Part shown: positions 40,966 to 50,083 of the stretch, one piece after another
Position numbering within the stretch: the stretch's first letter is position 1
Layout of the letters: each line of letters starts with the position of its first letter
Source of the DNA: Polynucleobacter hirudinilacicola
Lineage (GTDB): Bacteria > Pseudomonadota > Gammaproteobacteria > Burkholderiales > Burkholderiaceae
Direction of reading: 5' to 3'
Assembly: GCF_002192535.1 (NCBI RefSeq)
Contig: NZ_NAIA01000002.1
Location: 1 to 64,000, forward strand
Length of the DNA stretch: 64,000 nucleotides
Position numbers and translations under genes: made by a program
The notes under the pieces: generated by a model
Database searches by the model: none
Seen by the model: only the letters and a program-made list of their open reading frames with translations
Told to the model about the DNA's origin: nothing

Positions 40966-42441
40966 TTACGCACTTACTTTTTTTACTACGCTATAGCGCA
41001 CTAAAGTTTTCTTGCGTGCCTCGTCGTGGTCAACAACGGGTAAAGGATAGTCCCTGCCTAAGATTACGCCCGCTGCCTCAAGTTCAATATGTCCCGCTTT
41101 CCAGGGCGCATGAATCGATTTCTTTGAGAGTTTTTCCAGTTGCGGCAAATAGCGTCGAATAAATTTGCCTTCGGGATCAAATTTCTCGGATTGGGTGATG
41201 GGATTAAAGATGCGGAAATAGGGTTGGGCATCGCAACCTGACGAAGAGGCCCATTGCCAGCCGCCATTATTGGATGAGAGCTCAAAGTCGTTGAGGTGTT
41301 CAGCGAAATAAGCTTCGCCCCAACGCCAGTCAATACCTAAATCTTTGGTCAGAAAGCTGGCCACCACCATACGTAGGCGATTGTGCATATAGCCACTCTG
41401 ATTGAGTTGATGCATTGCTGCATCAACCAGCGGGTAACCTGTTTTGCCTTCACACCAAGCTGCAAAGAGTTTCTTAGCGTTGGCGCCACTTTCCCAAACA
41501 ATATTGTCATAGTCTGGTTTAAATGAGGCGCCTTCAGCAAGCCTTGGATGGTTGGCCAAAATCATGAAATAAAAGTCACGCCATATGAGTTCGCTTAACC
41601 AAATCGTTGCGCCCATACTTCCGGCCAGCATGCGACGATGCGCTTCGCGCACAAGGCCTCTGATGGAGAGCATGCCAAAGCGTAAATGGGTTGATAAATA
41701 ACTGACGCCTTTAATAGCGGGAAAGTCTCTACCAATTTGGTACTGATCAATGCGCGAGAGAAACTCTTCTAAAAAGGCTTGCCCACCCTCAGAGCCAGGC
41801 ATCAAATAGGCTTCAATACCAGTGGGGCAAAAGCCCATCGATTCCAGGGATGGGAGTGGGTAGTCTAGCTTTTTAGGAATAGCGGCAAATTGGCCTGGCT
41901 TAGCATTACATTCATGGGCGGCTAAATCTTTTTCTTGCAGCGTCTTGAGCCAATTATTTTTATAAGGAGTAAAGATGGAGAAAACAGTATTAGAGTTGGT
42001 AAGAATTTCTTTTTTCTCAAAAATTACTTGATCTTTAAAATCTTCAAACTGAATATCGAGTTTCTGTAATGCAGATTTAACAGACTCATCCCTTGCAATT
42101 GCAGATGGCTCGTAGTCATGATTGGTAAAGACGGTATCAATGCCCAGCTCTTTAGCAATCTGCGGAATGCATTCAAGGGGTTTACCAAAGCGAACAATGA
42201 GACCCCCGCCCGTGGTGCGGAGCTCTTTATCAATTTGTTTTAGACCTTGCCAAATAAAGTCAACACGGCGCTCGTGTTTTAAACCATTGACATCTAGCTC
42301 GCCCTGAATCAGTGGCTTCAGAATGTCAGTATCAAAAATGAAGCCCACCCAGACCTGTTTGGCCTCTTTTAGGGCGCGGGAAAGTGCGGCATTGTCATAT
42401 AAGCGAAGATCGCGACGGAGCCAAACCAGAGCTTTTTGCAT
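40966..42441 (-). CDS. phrB: Deoxyribodipyrimidine photolyase
   Basis: Light-driven repair of cyclobutane pyrimidine dimers. With the ATG at 42441 the protein is 491 residues, and an AGGGG ribosome site lies just upstream; the open frame upstream of it lacks family sequence. The N-terminal antenna-binding domain starts ALVWLRRDLRLYDN. The FAD domain includes SYLSTHLRFGMLS, ELIWRDFYFMI, and NNGGWQWASSSGCDAQPYFR with the Trp and Asn of the FAD/electron path. Sensible for a sunlit-water bacterium. It diverges from the ydcF-like gene. Confidence 0.95.
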   Translation of the reverse strand: MQKALVWLRRDLRLYDNAALSRALKEAKQVWVGFIFDTDILKPLIQGELDVNGLKHERRVDFIWQGLKQIDKELRTTGGGLIVRFGKPLECIPQIAKELGIDTVFTNHDYEPSAIARDESVKSALQKLDIQFEDFKDQVIFEKKEILTNSNTVFSIFTPYKNNWLKTLQEKDLAAHECNAKPGQFAAIPKKLDYPLPSLESMGFCPTGIEAYLMPGSEGGQAFLEEFLSRIDQYQIGRDFPAIKGVSYLSTHLRFGMLSIRGLVREAHRRMLAGSMGATIWLSELIWRDFYFMILANHPRLAEGASFKPDYDNIVWESGANAKKLFAAWCEGKTGYPLVDAAMHQLNQSGYMHNRLRMVVASFLTKDLGIDWRWGEAYFAEHLNDFELSSNNGGWQWASSSGCDAQPYFRIFNPITQSEKFDPEGKFIRRYLPQLEKLSKKSIHAPWKAGHIELEAAGVILGRDYPLPVVDHDEARKKTLVRYSVVKKVSA

Positions 42442-42516
42442 AGCCCCTATATTAGGGCCAATTTGCGGGGGCTGCTGAAGGGTCAATATCTAGAAGGGTT
42501 AAGATCGATAGTAATT

Positions 42517-43317
42517 ATGGATACGATCTTTTTTATTCTTTCGAAGGTGGTGCAATTTTGTATTGAGCCGCTGAACTGGGTCATTGTTTTCGTTTGCCTT
42601 GGCTTGGTCTTTTTAGGATTGAGAAAACCTCATCTTTGTAAGCGCTTTTTAGTATTTGCTCTTCTAGATCTGCTGGTTGTCGGATGGCTGCCTGCATCTG
42701 AGCTATTGCTAAGGCCTCTTGAGGATGCCGTTCCAAGGACGGAGATTGGAAAACTATCGCCAGATGATTTTGGTGGGATCATCATTTTGGGTGGTGCAAT
42801 AGAAGGGGGGAATATTGCGACCGAGCGTGGCGAGATTTCTATTCATTCTTCTGCTGAGAGGGTAACTAAGGCTTTCGAGCTTATTCGAAAGTACCCAGAC
42901 TTACCTTTTATCTTTAGTGGATTTTCTGGCCGCGTAACACCAAAAGGTGTATCTGAGGCCGAGGCATTTAAACAGCTCATCAAAGAACAAGGGTTAGCAG
43001 ATAGACCTGCTTATTACGAAAACCAATCACGCAATACCTATGAAAATGTCATTTTTATGAAACCTATGATTAACGAGATTGGGCAAGGTAAAGCTCGAAA
43101 ACCATGGCTTTTAATTACCTCAGCAAGTCATATGTATCGGTCTACATTAATTTTCCATCAACAGGGAATTGAGGTCTTTGCTGTTCCGGTCGATTACCAG
43201 ACTGCCAGGAGTCCTCAGTGGACGGCATTTGATTTGGTGGATGGAGCTCAAAACTGGAATAAGCTCACTCATGAATATATCGGTCTTTTTGCGTATTGGG
43301 TTACTGGAAAAATCTAG
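42517..43317 (+). CDS. YdcF/ElyC-family DUF218 membrane protein
   Basis: A 266-residue protein with two N-terminal transmembrane segments (about 5-35 and 42-60), then a DUF218 domain with GGIIILGGAIEGG (about 84-96), an SAERVTKAFEL helix, SGFSGRV, ENQSRNTYEN and TSASHMYRS. DUF218 members such as ElyC affect cell-envelope polysaccharide metabolism, but the reaction is unknown. The ATG at 42517 is the start after which family sequence begins; the ribosome site is weak. It is divergent from phrB with 75 bp between starts. Confidence 0.82.
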   Translation: MDTIFFILSKVVQFCIEPLNWVIVFVCLGLVFLGLRKPHLCKRFLVFALLDLLVVGWLPASELLLRPLEDAVPRTEIGKLSPDDFGGIIILGGAIEGGNIATERGEISIHSSAERVTKAFELIRKYPDLPFIFSGFSGRVTPKGVSEAEAFKQLIKEQGLADRPAYYENQSRNTYENVIFMKPMINEIGQGKARKPWLLITSASHMYRSTLIFHQQGIEVFAVPVDYQTARSPQWTAFDLVDGAQNWNKLTHEYIGLFAYWVTGKI

Positions 43318-43339
43318 ATATTCTGTAAAATAGACTTAT

Positions 43340-43984
43340 ATGACTTCGGCTAAAAAAGCTCCCCCTGCTTCAGACCCAGCGTCTGTGCCAGAGTCATCAA
43401 TTTCTTTTTCAGCTAGCCATTTGGCAAACCAATTTTTAGTTGCCATGCCTGGTATGGACGATCCTAATTTTGCAGGATCTGTTATCTATCTTTTTGAGCA
43501 TACTGACAGGGGCGCAATGGGTCTGGTGGTTAATCGACCAACGGAATTAGATTTGGGAACCTTGTTTGACAAGATTGAGCTCAAATTAGAAATTACACCT
43601 CTATTAGATCAGCCAGTCTATTTTGGTGGTCCAGTGCAGGTAGAGCGCGGCTTTGTTTTGCATGAATCCATTCCGAGCCCATCTTATAGCTCTTCATTAA
43701 TCATCCCTGGCGGCCTAACTATGACGACCTCTAAAGATGTTTTGGAGGCTGTTGCCATCGGAAATGGACCCCGCAAGTTTTTGATGACCTTAGGCTATGC
43801 CGGATGGAGTGCTGGACAGCTTGAAGAAGAGATCACTTTAAATGGGTGGATGAATGTACCGCTCTCACGCCAACAAATGGTCGATATTATTTTTGATACG
43901 CCCTCAAGTCAGCGCTATGAAAAGGCCATGAGTCATTTAGGTTTTGATCCCTCGCATTTATCTGGGGAGGCAGGGCATGCCTGA
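43340..43984 (+). CDS. yqgE: YqgE/AlgH family protein
   Basis: A 214-residue cytoplasmic protein of unknown biochemical role in the AlgH family. Hallmarks: LANQFLVAMPGMDDPNFAGSV (starting about 28), GAMGLVVNRP (about 57-66), VYFGGPVQVERGFVLH and LGYAGWSAGQLEEE. Residues 1-25 are a polar tail. The last 8 bases overlap yqgF. The yqgE-yqgF-pyrR-pyrB order is widespread in proteobacteria. Confidence 0.93.
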   Translation: MTSAKKAPPASDPASVPESSISFSASHLANQFLVAMPGMDDPNFAGSVIYLFEHTDRGAMGLVVNRPTELDLGTLFDKIELKLEITPLLDQPVYFGGPVQVERGFVLHESIPSPSYSSSLIIPGGLTMTTSKDVLEAVAIGNGPRKFLMTLGYAGWSAGQLEEEITLNGWMNVPLSRQQMVDIIFDTPSSQRYEKAMSHLGFDPSHLSGEAGHA

Positions 43985-44387
43985 CCCAATCAATAAGCCG
44001 ATGACGATACTGGCTTTTGATTATGGAACGCGTCGGGTTGGCGTGGCAGTAGGTAATACAGAGACAAAGGCAAGTCAGGCATTGAAGACTATTTCTGCTA
44101 CAAATGCAGATGGGATGTTTAGAGAAGTCGAAAGCCTTCTAAAAGAGTGGCAACCCGATCAGATCGTCGTGGGGCTTCCCGCCCATCCTGACGGTACTGA
44201 ACATGAAATGACTGCTCGGGCTAAGCGCTTTGGCAATCAGCTACACGGGCGCTTCAATTTGCCAGTGATTTGGGTGGATGAGCGCTATACATCGGCAGTT
44301 TTGGAGGGCGATCCTCGGATGCACGACAATCTAGATGCGCATTCTGCTGCGCTCATTTTGGAGCAGTATTTTGCAGAATATCAATAG
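43977..44387 (+). CDS. yqgF: YqgF/RuvX-type Holliday junction resolvase, pre-16S rRNA nuclease
   Basis: RNase H-fold nuclease implicated in maturing the 5' end of 16S rRNA. The ATG at 43977, overlapping yqgE by 8 bases, gives 136 residues. Motifs: ILAFDYGTRRVGVAVG with the catalytic Asp, IVVGLPAHPDGTEHEMT, and WVDERYTSAVLEG, then a terminal acidic site at HDNLDAHSAALILEQY. The gene fits the family length of about 130-150. Confidence 0.93.
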   Translation: MPDPINKPMTILAFDYGTRRVGVAVGNTETKASQALKTISATNADGMFREVESLLKEWQPDQIVVGLPAHPDGTEHEMTARAKRFGNQLHGRFNLPVIWVDERYTSAVLEGDPRMHDNLDAHSAALILEQYFAEYQ

Positions 44388-44402
44388 CACCGGAATTAAA
44401 GA

Positions 44403-44903
44403 ATGAACGCTGAGTCCTTATATAAAAAACTACTAGAAAATCTGCAAAGCAGGATGCAATGCGGGCCTTTTGAGCTGGCTGGCTTAGCTATGGGTGGCGC
44501 ATGGATTGCGGAGCGTCTAGCAAAAGATTTAAATCTGCCCCACTTTGGCGTGATTAATGTTACCTTTCATCGCGATGATTACGCAGAAAAAGGAATGACC
44601 GCTTTGAGAACGGCAGATTGCATGCCCACTCAACTACCTTTTGATGTGAACGGAGCAAATATCATTTTGATTGATGATGTCTTGCTCACGGGTAGAACTG
44701 TGAGGGCAGCTTTGAATGAGTTATTTGACTTTGGTCGGCCTGCACAGGTGGAGTTAATGGTCTTAGCTGATCGGGGCAAGCGTGAATTACCTATCACTGC
44801 AAATTTTGTAGGGGAAGTGATTGAGGTTCCCCATCAACAAATTTTAGTATTAGAAAAAGATGCGGCTGGCAAGTTCAGCTTTCAGCTTGAGGAGCGTGAA
44901 TAA
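44403..44903 (+). CDS. pyrR: PyrR-type pyrimidine regulator / uracil phosphoribosyltransferase
   Basis: A 166-residue PRTase-fold protein. The PRPP-binding loop is [18 protein letters not shown] (about 96-113), with [13 protein letters not shown] before it, typical of PyrR. In Gram-positives PyrR attenuates pyr transcripts; in proteobacteria its role is less clear and it may act as uracil phosphoribosyltransferase. Its stop overlaps the pyrB start by one base (TAATG), so the two are coupled. I did not identify an attenuator hairpin upstream. Confidence 0.92.
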   Translation: MNAESLYKKLLENLQSRMQCGPFELAGLAMGGAWIAERLAKDLNLPHFGVINVTFHRDDYAEKGMTALRTADCMPTQLPFDVNGANIILIDDVLLTGRTVRAALNELFDFGRPAQVELMVLADRGKRELPITANFVGEVIEVPHQQILVLEKDAAGKFSFQLEERE

Positions 44904-45859
44904 TGAACGCGGTGAATCAATTTAATGCTGCCGGTGAGTTAACCCATCTTCTGACCTTGGAAGGTTTACCGAAAGAGCAAATTCTCCATATTCTGGATAC
45001 CGCCAAGCAGTTTGTCAGCGTTACTGACCCCTCTAGAGAGGTTCGTAAAGTTCCTTTGCTGCGCGGTAAGAGCGTTTTCAATCTCTTTTTTGAAAATTCC
45101 ACACGCACCAGAACCACTTTTGAGATTGCTGCTAAGCGCCTATCTGCTGATGTCATCAATTTAGATATTTCCACTTCATCAACCGCAAAAGGCGAAAGTC
45201 TTCTCGATACGATTGATAACTTAGTGGCGATGCAGGCAGATATTTTTGTGGTGCGACACAGCGTGTCTAAGGCGCCGATTGAAATTGGGAACCATGTACC
45301 ACCGCATGTGCACGTGGTAAATGCAGGAGATGGTAGTAACCAACATCCCACCCAAGGTCTCTTGGATATGTATACGATGCGCCACTTTAAGCAGAATTTC
45401 AAAGGCTTAAAGGTAGCAATTGTTGGAGACATTGTCCATAGTCGTGTAGCCAAGTCGAATATTCATGCTCTGACTACATTGGGCTGTGAAGAAATTCGCG
45501 CTATTGGCCCTGAAAGCTTGCTGCCAAGGGATCTAGATATGTTAGGTGTCAAGATTTATCACAGCATGGAAGAGGGCCTGAAGGATGTCGATGTGGTGAT
45601 GACATTGCGTATCCAGAAAGAGCGCATGGAAGCTGGGCAGGTACCCGAAGGAGAAGCCTTCTTTAAGCAATATGGTTTAACGCCTGCGCGCCTGGCCCTG
45701 GCTAAATCGGATGCGATAGTTATGCATCCAGGGCCAATGAATCGTGGGGTTGAAATTGATTCAGTTGTTGCAGATGGTCCTCAATCTGTTATTTTGAACC
45801 AAGTAACTTTTGGGATTGCTGTGCGTATGGCCGTGATGTCAATTGTTGCTGGTAATTAA
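44903..45859 (+). CDS. pyrB: Aspartate carbamoyltransferase, catalytic subunit
   Basis: Joins carbamoyl phosphate and aspartate, the committed step of pyrimidine synthesis. The 318-residue protein has the carbamoyl-phosphate loop [12 protein letters not shown] (about 62-73), [11 protein letters not shown] (about 150-160), and [13 protein letters not shown] (about 272-284). There is no pyrI; the next expected gene in many relatives is a pyrC-like gene, but here a glycosyltransferase gene follows after 21 bp. Confidence 0.96.
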   Translation: MNAVNQFNAAGELTHLLTLEGLPKEQILHILDTAKQFVSVTDPSREVRKVPLLRGKSVFNLFFENSTRTRTTFEIAAKRLSADVINLDISTSSTAKGESLLDTIDNLVAMQADIFVVRHSVSKAPIEIGNHVPPHVHVVNAGDGSNQHPTQGLLDMYTMRHFKQNFKGLKVAIVGDIVHSRVAKSNIHALTTLGCEEIRAIGPESLLPRDLDMLGVKIYHSMEEGLKDVDVVMTLRIQKERMEAGQVPEGEAFFKQYGLTPARLALAKSDAIVMHPGPMNRGVEIDSVVADGPQSVILNQVTFGIAVRMAVMSIVAGN

Positions 45860-45880
45860 AAAATTTAACTAGGATTGCTA

Positions 45881-47242
45881 GTGATTGTTGATATTCCTGC
45901 GGTAACCGAAAAAAAGCGTTGGTTGATTTTGTCCCATGCTTTCAATATGGATGGTCGCGCTGCTAGTCTGACTATTACCGATAAGATCCCCTATTTTTTA
46001 GAGGCTGGTATTGAGCCAATAGTATTAAGTGCGATTACCGGACTTAAGGATCAGCGTTTCCAGCATTATCAATATATCGCTTGGGGACCCTCTGGTTTTC
46101 GTTTTGACTTTCGCCATTGGGTTGCTAATAAGTATGGACGGGGTTGGTTTTATAAGCTGACGACAGGCATGGTTTCTATTTTGCTTGCGCCACTCATTGC
46201 GATTGAAAAGCTCTGCTTAGGTTATTCCAGTCAGTGGTCTTGGTCTATCCCGGCATTTATTCACGGTTATATTTTGATCCGTCGTGGCAAAGTTGATGTT
46301 ATCTACTCCATCGGTAGCGCATGGTCAGCCCATTTAGCTGGAGTATGGTTAAAGAAGGCTACGGGCCTGCCACTGATATCCGAAGTGCATGATCCCTTGG
46401 TGATTCGTAAAGATCCCAATGACCAAGGTTTTGAAAAGCCTAAAAACCGAGATGCACGCTTTCGTCACTATCTAGAGGCTCAGCTTTGTAAGTACTCCGA
46501 TTATGTATGGTGGTTTACTCAGGGTGCTTTGCATTACGCTAAGGTTCGCAATCCCAACTTAAATACTTCCGGTAGTGCCGTTGGATTTGTGGTGATGCCT
46601 GGCGCCAATCCTCCGGGAACGATTGATAAGGCAGATACTCATCAATACAGCGAGTATTTAAACCTCTGCCATTTTGGTTCTTTAGCGAATGACCGCTCAC
46701 TGTCTATTATTTTGAAGGCAGCAAATAGCCTGTTTTCTAAATACCCAGAGGCCAGTAAGCATCTTCGTATTCATGCATATGGCGCACCATTAGATTCATT
46801 ATCTCAAGCTGCGATTAAGCAATATGGCTACTCAGATATTTTGTTAGCTCATGGAAGGCTAGAGCGTGATCCCGTAACTGGAATGTCTGGTCGTGAACAG
46901 GTTGCACAAAAGATGCAGCAGGCCGACGTATTGATTCTCTTGCATGGCAATGATGAGTGGTGTGCCGAGTACATTCCGTCAAAATTCTATGACTACTTAT
47001 GGTCTGGTCGTCCAATTTGGGGCATTACCCACCGTAACCCACAGCTTGATCAAATGCTTTTAGATCGCAAGTCTTATGTGAGTGCCGACGGTGATGAGCT
47101 TGGCATTGCAATGGCGCTAGAGCGGATTTGGTTGGATTGGCAGCAAAAGCAATTAATTAAGCCAGTCTGGAATCCAATTGGCGTGGACCAAGCAGTTAGC
47201 AGTATCCTGTCACATATTGCTTCATTGAAGGCCGTATCTTGA
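45881..47242 (+). CDS. GT-B-like glycosyltransferase of the glycan locus
   Basis: A protein of about 453 residues that resembles GT4-type glycosyltransferases: an early glycine-containing turn (AFNMDGRAASLTI), a central hinge (LPLISEVHDPLVIR), and a C-terminal region with LICLHGNDEW-type sequence (VLILLHGNDEWCAEYIPSKFYDYLW, here cited in part) where the donor-binding Glu of GT4 enzymes usually lies. The substrate cannot be read. The start is uncertain: I took GTG at 45881 because AGGA precedes it; a TTG at 45875 is also possible. First gene after pyrB; the next gene overlaps by 4 bases. Confidence 0.7.
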   Translation: MIVDIPAVTEKKRWLILSHAFNMDGRAASLTITDKIPYFLEAGIEPIVLSAITGLKDQRFQHYQYIAWGPSGFRFDFRHWVANKYGRGWFYKLTTGMVSILLAPLIAIEKLCLGYSSQWSWSIPAFIHGYILIRRGKVDVIYSIGSAWSAHLAGVWLKKATGLPLISEVHDPLVIRKDPNDQGFEKPKNRDARFRHYLEAQLCKYSDYVWWFTQGALHYAKVRNPNLNTSGSAVGFVVMPGANPPGTIDKADTHQYSEYLNLCHFGSLANDRSLSIILKAANSLFSKYPEASKHLRIHAYGAPLDSLSQAAIKQYGYSDILLAHGRLERDPVTGMSGREQVAQKMQQADVLILLHGNDEWCAEYIPSKFYDYLWSGRPIWGITHRNPQLDQMLLDRKSYVSADGDELGIAMALERIWLDWQQKQLIKPVWNPIGVDQAVSSILSHIASLKAVS

Positions 47243-48138
47243 AAGACCTCGTTCTTTACTGCAAATCTTATCGCAAAGATTTTTTGCGCTTAAAGCGCTT
47301 GCTTAAATCTATCTCGCAGCACAACCTTGATCAAATTCCTTTTTACATTTCTACTCCATCTGCAGATCAAGAGTTATTGATCGAGCTTGTGGGTAGCCAA
47401 GGTTACGAATGGATATCCGATGAGTCGATTATTGGCGCCAATACACTGGCGCCTAGCGGTATTGAAAACACAAAATCTGGCGGTCTATCTCAACAAGTTA
47501 TTAAGTCTGAATTTTGGCGCCTAGGCTTATGTGCCAATTATGTTTGCCTAGATTCGGATTGTATTTTTATAAAAGACTTTCAGCAGTCAGATTTCTTGGC
47601 TGCCGATGGGCATCCCTATACGGTGATTTACCAAAATAAAGAATACTTTCAGTTAGCAGTTGATCGTGGCTACACCAAAGCACCTGCCCACCTAAAGGCA
47701 GAGGGCAATCGGGTAAAGGCTCTATTTGGGCGTCAGGGACCAAACTACTATTGTCCTTGCCCTCCATTCATCTGGTCAGCTGCCGTATGGAACTCATTAG
47801 ATGAGAATCACCTGAGGCCACGCGGAAAGACTTTCTGGGATCTATGTACTCCAGAGCATCCTGAAACCTTGCTGTACTTAGAGGCTCTATTAAACTTTAA
47901 GGCGATCCCTTTGCATCCGATTGAGCAGCTCTTCCGGATCTATTACTATGACTGGCACTACTATCTCTTGCGAAGAATAGGTGAAACACCTGCTAAGTTG
48001 AAAGAGAATTATTTGGGTTTGATTTACCAATCTAGTTGGGACTTGGGCTTGGACTACGGGGGAAGCCAGAAGTCGATCTTTTCAAGGGTATTGAAAAGAG
48101 TCAAGCGATTTGCTAGATATCTACAAAGCTTTATCTGA
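47239..48138 (+). CDS. DUF6492-like putative glycosyltransferase
   Basis: A 299-residue protein with no signal peptide. LGLCANYVCLDSDCIFIKDF (about 95-114) contains a DxD-like motif (D-S-D) expected for a GT-A nucleotide-sugar enzyme, and the layout resembles DUF6492 proteins found in polysaccharide loci. The biochemical role is not known. The start is TTG at 47239, overlapping the previous stop (TTGA), with GAAGG eight bases upstream. The following GT2 gene overlaps by one base, so three genes are coupled. Confidence 0.62.
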   Translation: MKDLVLYCKSYRKDFLRLKRLLKSISQHNLDQIPFYISTPSADQELLIELVGSQGYEWISDESIIGANTLAPSGIENTKSGGLSQQVIKSEFWRLGLCANYVCLDSDCIFIKDFQQSDFLAADGHPYTVIYQNKEYFQLAVDRGYTKAPAHLKAEGNRVKALFGRQGPNYYCPCPPFIWSAAVWNSLDENHLRPRGKTFWDLCTPEHPETLLYLEALLNFKAIPLHPIEQLFRIYYYDWHYYLLRRIGETPAKLKENYLGLIYQSSWDLGLDYGGSQKSIFSRVLKRVKRFARYLQSFI

Positions 48139-49058
48139 TGAAAAATACACCGCTAGTTAGCGTGATCATGCCCGCCTATAATTCGGAGCTATACATTGCG
48201 GAAGCTATTCAGAGCATTCTGAACCAGACCTATGAAAATATTGAGTTAATTATCTTTGAGGATGGCTCCTCAGACAAAACAAGACAGGTGATTGAGGGCT
48301 TTGCAGATCTACGCATTATTAAAATACTCTCTGATCAGAATTGCGGAGTAGTGCGAGCTCGTAATGAGATGATTGAGAGGGCCGGCGGCAAGTACATTGC
48401 CTTAATGGATGCTGATGATATTGCAGACCCCACGCGCCTGGAGAAGCAGATCAATCTTCTTGAGAGCGGGCAGTATGATGTTTGCGGTAGTGCCCAATGG
48501 GTATTGGACGAGGGCACGGGCCTAATCAAAAAATCCAAAGACAAGTTTTCGGATCCAGATCTTCGCGCACTTTTATCTGTATATTGTGGTTTATGTAATT
48601 CTGCCATGACAGGTAAGGCAGAAATATTTAAACGCTTTAAATATGACACCTCAATTTTGACATCTGAAGATTATTACTTATGGGTGCAAATGGCTGCCGC
48701 GGGATTTTGCTTCTTAAATCTTCCTGAGCGTTTAATTACTTATCGTCGCTACCCTGCGCAAACAAGCGCTATTCATTTAGAAAAACTTAAGATTAATACT
48801 ATTGAAGTGCAAAAAAAGTACTTAGAGCTATTGGGAATCTCTCAAAGCTACTATCCGCGCCATCTTCCCTTTAAGCAAAGGTTGGTGGATGGTCTTGGCT
48901 TGTTGCGTGAGCTCAATCGTAGATTTTCCGGAGTATCACTGAAAGCAAATGCTGAGATCTATGCAAGATTTCAGTATCGAAAAAATGGTATCTATACACC
49001 ATTTACCCGTCTCGAGCGCCTTCTGGTTGCGCTATGGGCAACTTTCCTAGTTACTTAA
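48138..49058 (+). CDS. Family 2 glycosyltransferase
   Basis: A 306-residue GT2 enzyme, likely adding a sugar to a lipid-linked glycan on the cytoplasmic side of the membrane. The N-terminal VSVIMPAYNSELYIAEAIQS and EDGSSD, then the metal-binding ALMDADDIADP (about 91-101) are classic GT2 features. SEDYYLWVQMAAAG (about 175-188) matches the acceptor-side ED motif. Its last 4 bases overlap the end of the convergent minus-strand gene at 49055. The sugar is unknown. Confidence 0.85.
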   Translation: MKNTPLVSVIMPAYNSELYIAEAIQSILNQTYENIELIIFEDGSSDKTRQVIEGFADLRIIKILSDQNCGVVRARNEMIERAGGKYIALMDADDIADPTRLEKQINLLESGQYDVCGSAQWVLDEGTGLIKKSKDKFSDPDLRALLSVYCGLCNSAMTGKAEIFKRFKYDTSILTSEDYYLWVQMAAAGFCFLNLPERLITYRRYPAQTSAIHLEKLKINTIEVQKKYLELLGISQSYYPRHLPFKQRLVDGLGLLRELNRRFSGVSLKANAEIYARFQYRKNGIYTPFTRLERLLVALWATFLVT

Positions 49059-50083
49059 CCTAGGTGTAGCTTGATGTGATTGGCCAGTGCTTGCCGATCA
49101 ATTTCAGTTTGTGAGCTCGGTAATTCTAGTAATTTGTTGGCGCCTCTATAAGAGTGCCACATCTCAGGCATGAGTTTTACTTGATTACCCAACATACCTG
49201 CAAGATGGCTCATACCACTTTTGGATCCTATCAAGAGATCCGCATGGAGCAGGTGATGAAAGGTACCCATGAAATCACCATCAATATACTCATGTATTTC
49301 GTGACCAGAATTCTGAAAGTATTCTTTCCATGAAAATGGTACCCCTGCTTCAGAACAGTACCGACCATCTTTACCTTCGCTGTAAATATGAATTGCTACT
49401 AAACCTGGCAAATTACTCAAAATAGTATTGAGTACTTCTAAATACCAGGCGTCGGGCAGCATTCTTGAAGATAGGTCAGAGAACTGTCTACCAGGAAGCA
49501 AGTCGCCCCTTCTGATATGCAAGGCAATATTCAATTTATTTGGACTAAACAAGAGCGGAATGGGGTAGGACTCTCTTGCTTTGGAGTAAGCATTCAAAAA
49601 CCAAGCTTTTGTTGAGGCATATTCATAATCCCCTGATAGATTTTGGCTAATCTTGAAGGCAATATTTGAGTCAGGATTATTTTGGATAAACCGATCAATC
49701 TCTTGATAGACTTTATCGTCACATTGCTCGTTTGAGGGGATATCAATTTGAAGCCTAGGTAATTCTAGAACTTTTATTTTTCGTTGAGCAATTTTTTTTT
49801 CTAAATCCTCTCGACTTGGCAAAAGATTCTTTAAATCAAGCATTAGATTTAAGGCATTGCCGATATTATGAGTTTCGTATGCTTTTTTACCCCTCAGCCT
49901 TCTTAGAAATTGCTTCATATTCCATTTAAGAGATCCACTATGAGATTTATTGAGCTGAGATTCGGAGTAGACAAGTTGTAATTGGTTGCGCGATGCAATT
50001 TTGATGGCCCGGTTAATTATCCCCATAGAATGGCCAATGCCAGCATCAGGGTTGTCATAATCAATTAAGAATCTAATGGCCAT
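49055..50083 (-). CDS. Putative fucosyltransferase-superfamily protein (HxRRGD motif)
   Basis: A 342-residue protein. LNIALHIRRGDL (motif HIRRGD at about 189-194) is the nucleotide-binding hallmark of GT11/GT23/O-fucosyltransferase-like enzymes, and ADLLIGSKSGMSHLAG (about 281-296) resembles their C-terminal S-x-S motif. This suggests transfer of fucose or a related GDP-sugar; the family is an inference from two motifs. The start is ATG 50083 (a GTG at 50086 precedes it), overlapping the upstream GT10 gene by 11 bases. Base composition looks more AT-rich than the flanking housekeeping genes. Confidence 0.6.
   Translation of the reverse strand: MAIRFLIDYDNPDAGIGHSMGIINRAIKIASRNQLQLVYSESQLNKSHSGSLKWNMKQFLRRLRGKKAYETHNIGNALNLMLDLKNLLPSREDLEKKIAQRKIKVLELPRLQIDIPSNEQCDDKVYQEIDRFIQNNPDSNIAFKISQNLSGDYEYASTKAWFLNAYSKARESYPIPLLFSPNKLNIALHIRRGDLLPGRQFSDLSSRMLPDAWYLEVLNTILSNLPGLVAIHIYSEGKDGRYCSEAGVPFSWKEYFQNSGHEIHEYIDGDFMGTFHHLLHADLLIGSKSGMSHLAGMLGNQVKLMPEMWHSYRGANKLLELPSSQTEIDRQALANHIKLHLG

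Noticed and set aside
44917..45453. A 178-codon minus-strand frame inside pyrB
   Set aside because: Antisense shadow of pyrB; no start signal or family sequence.
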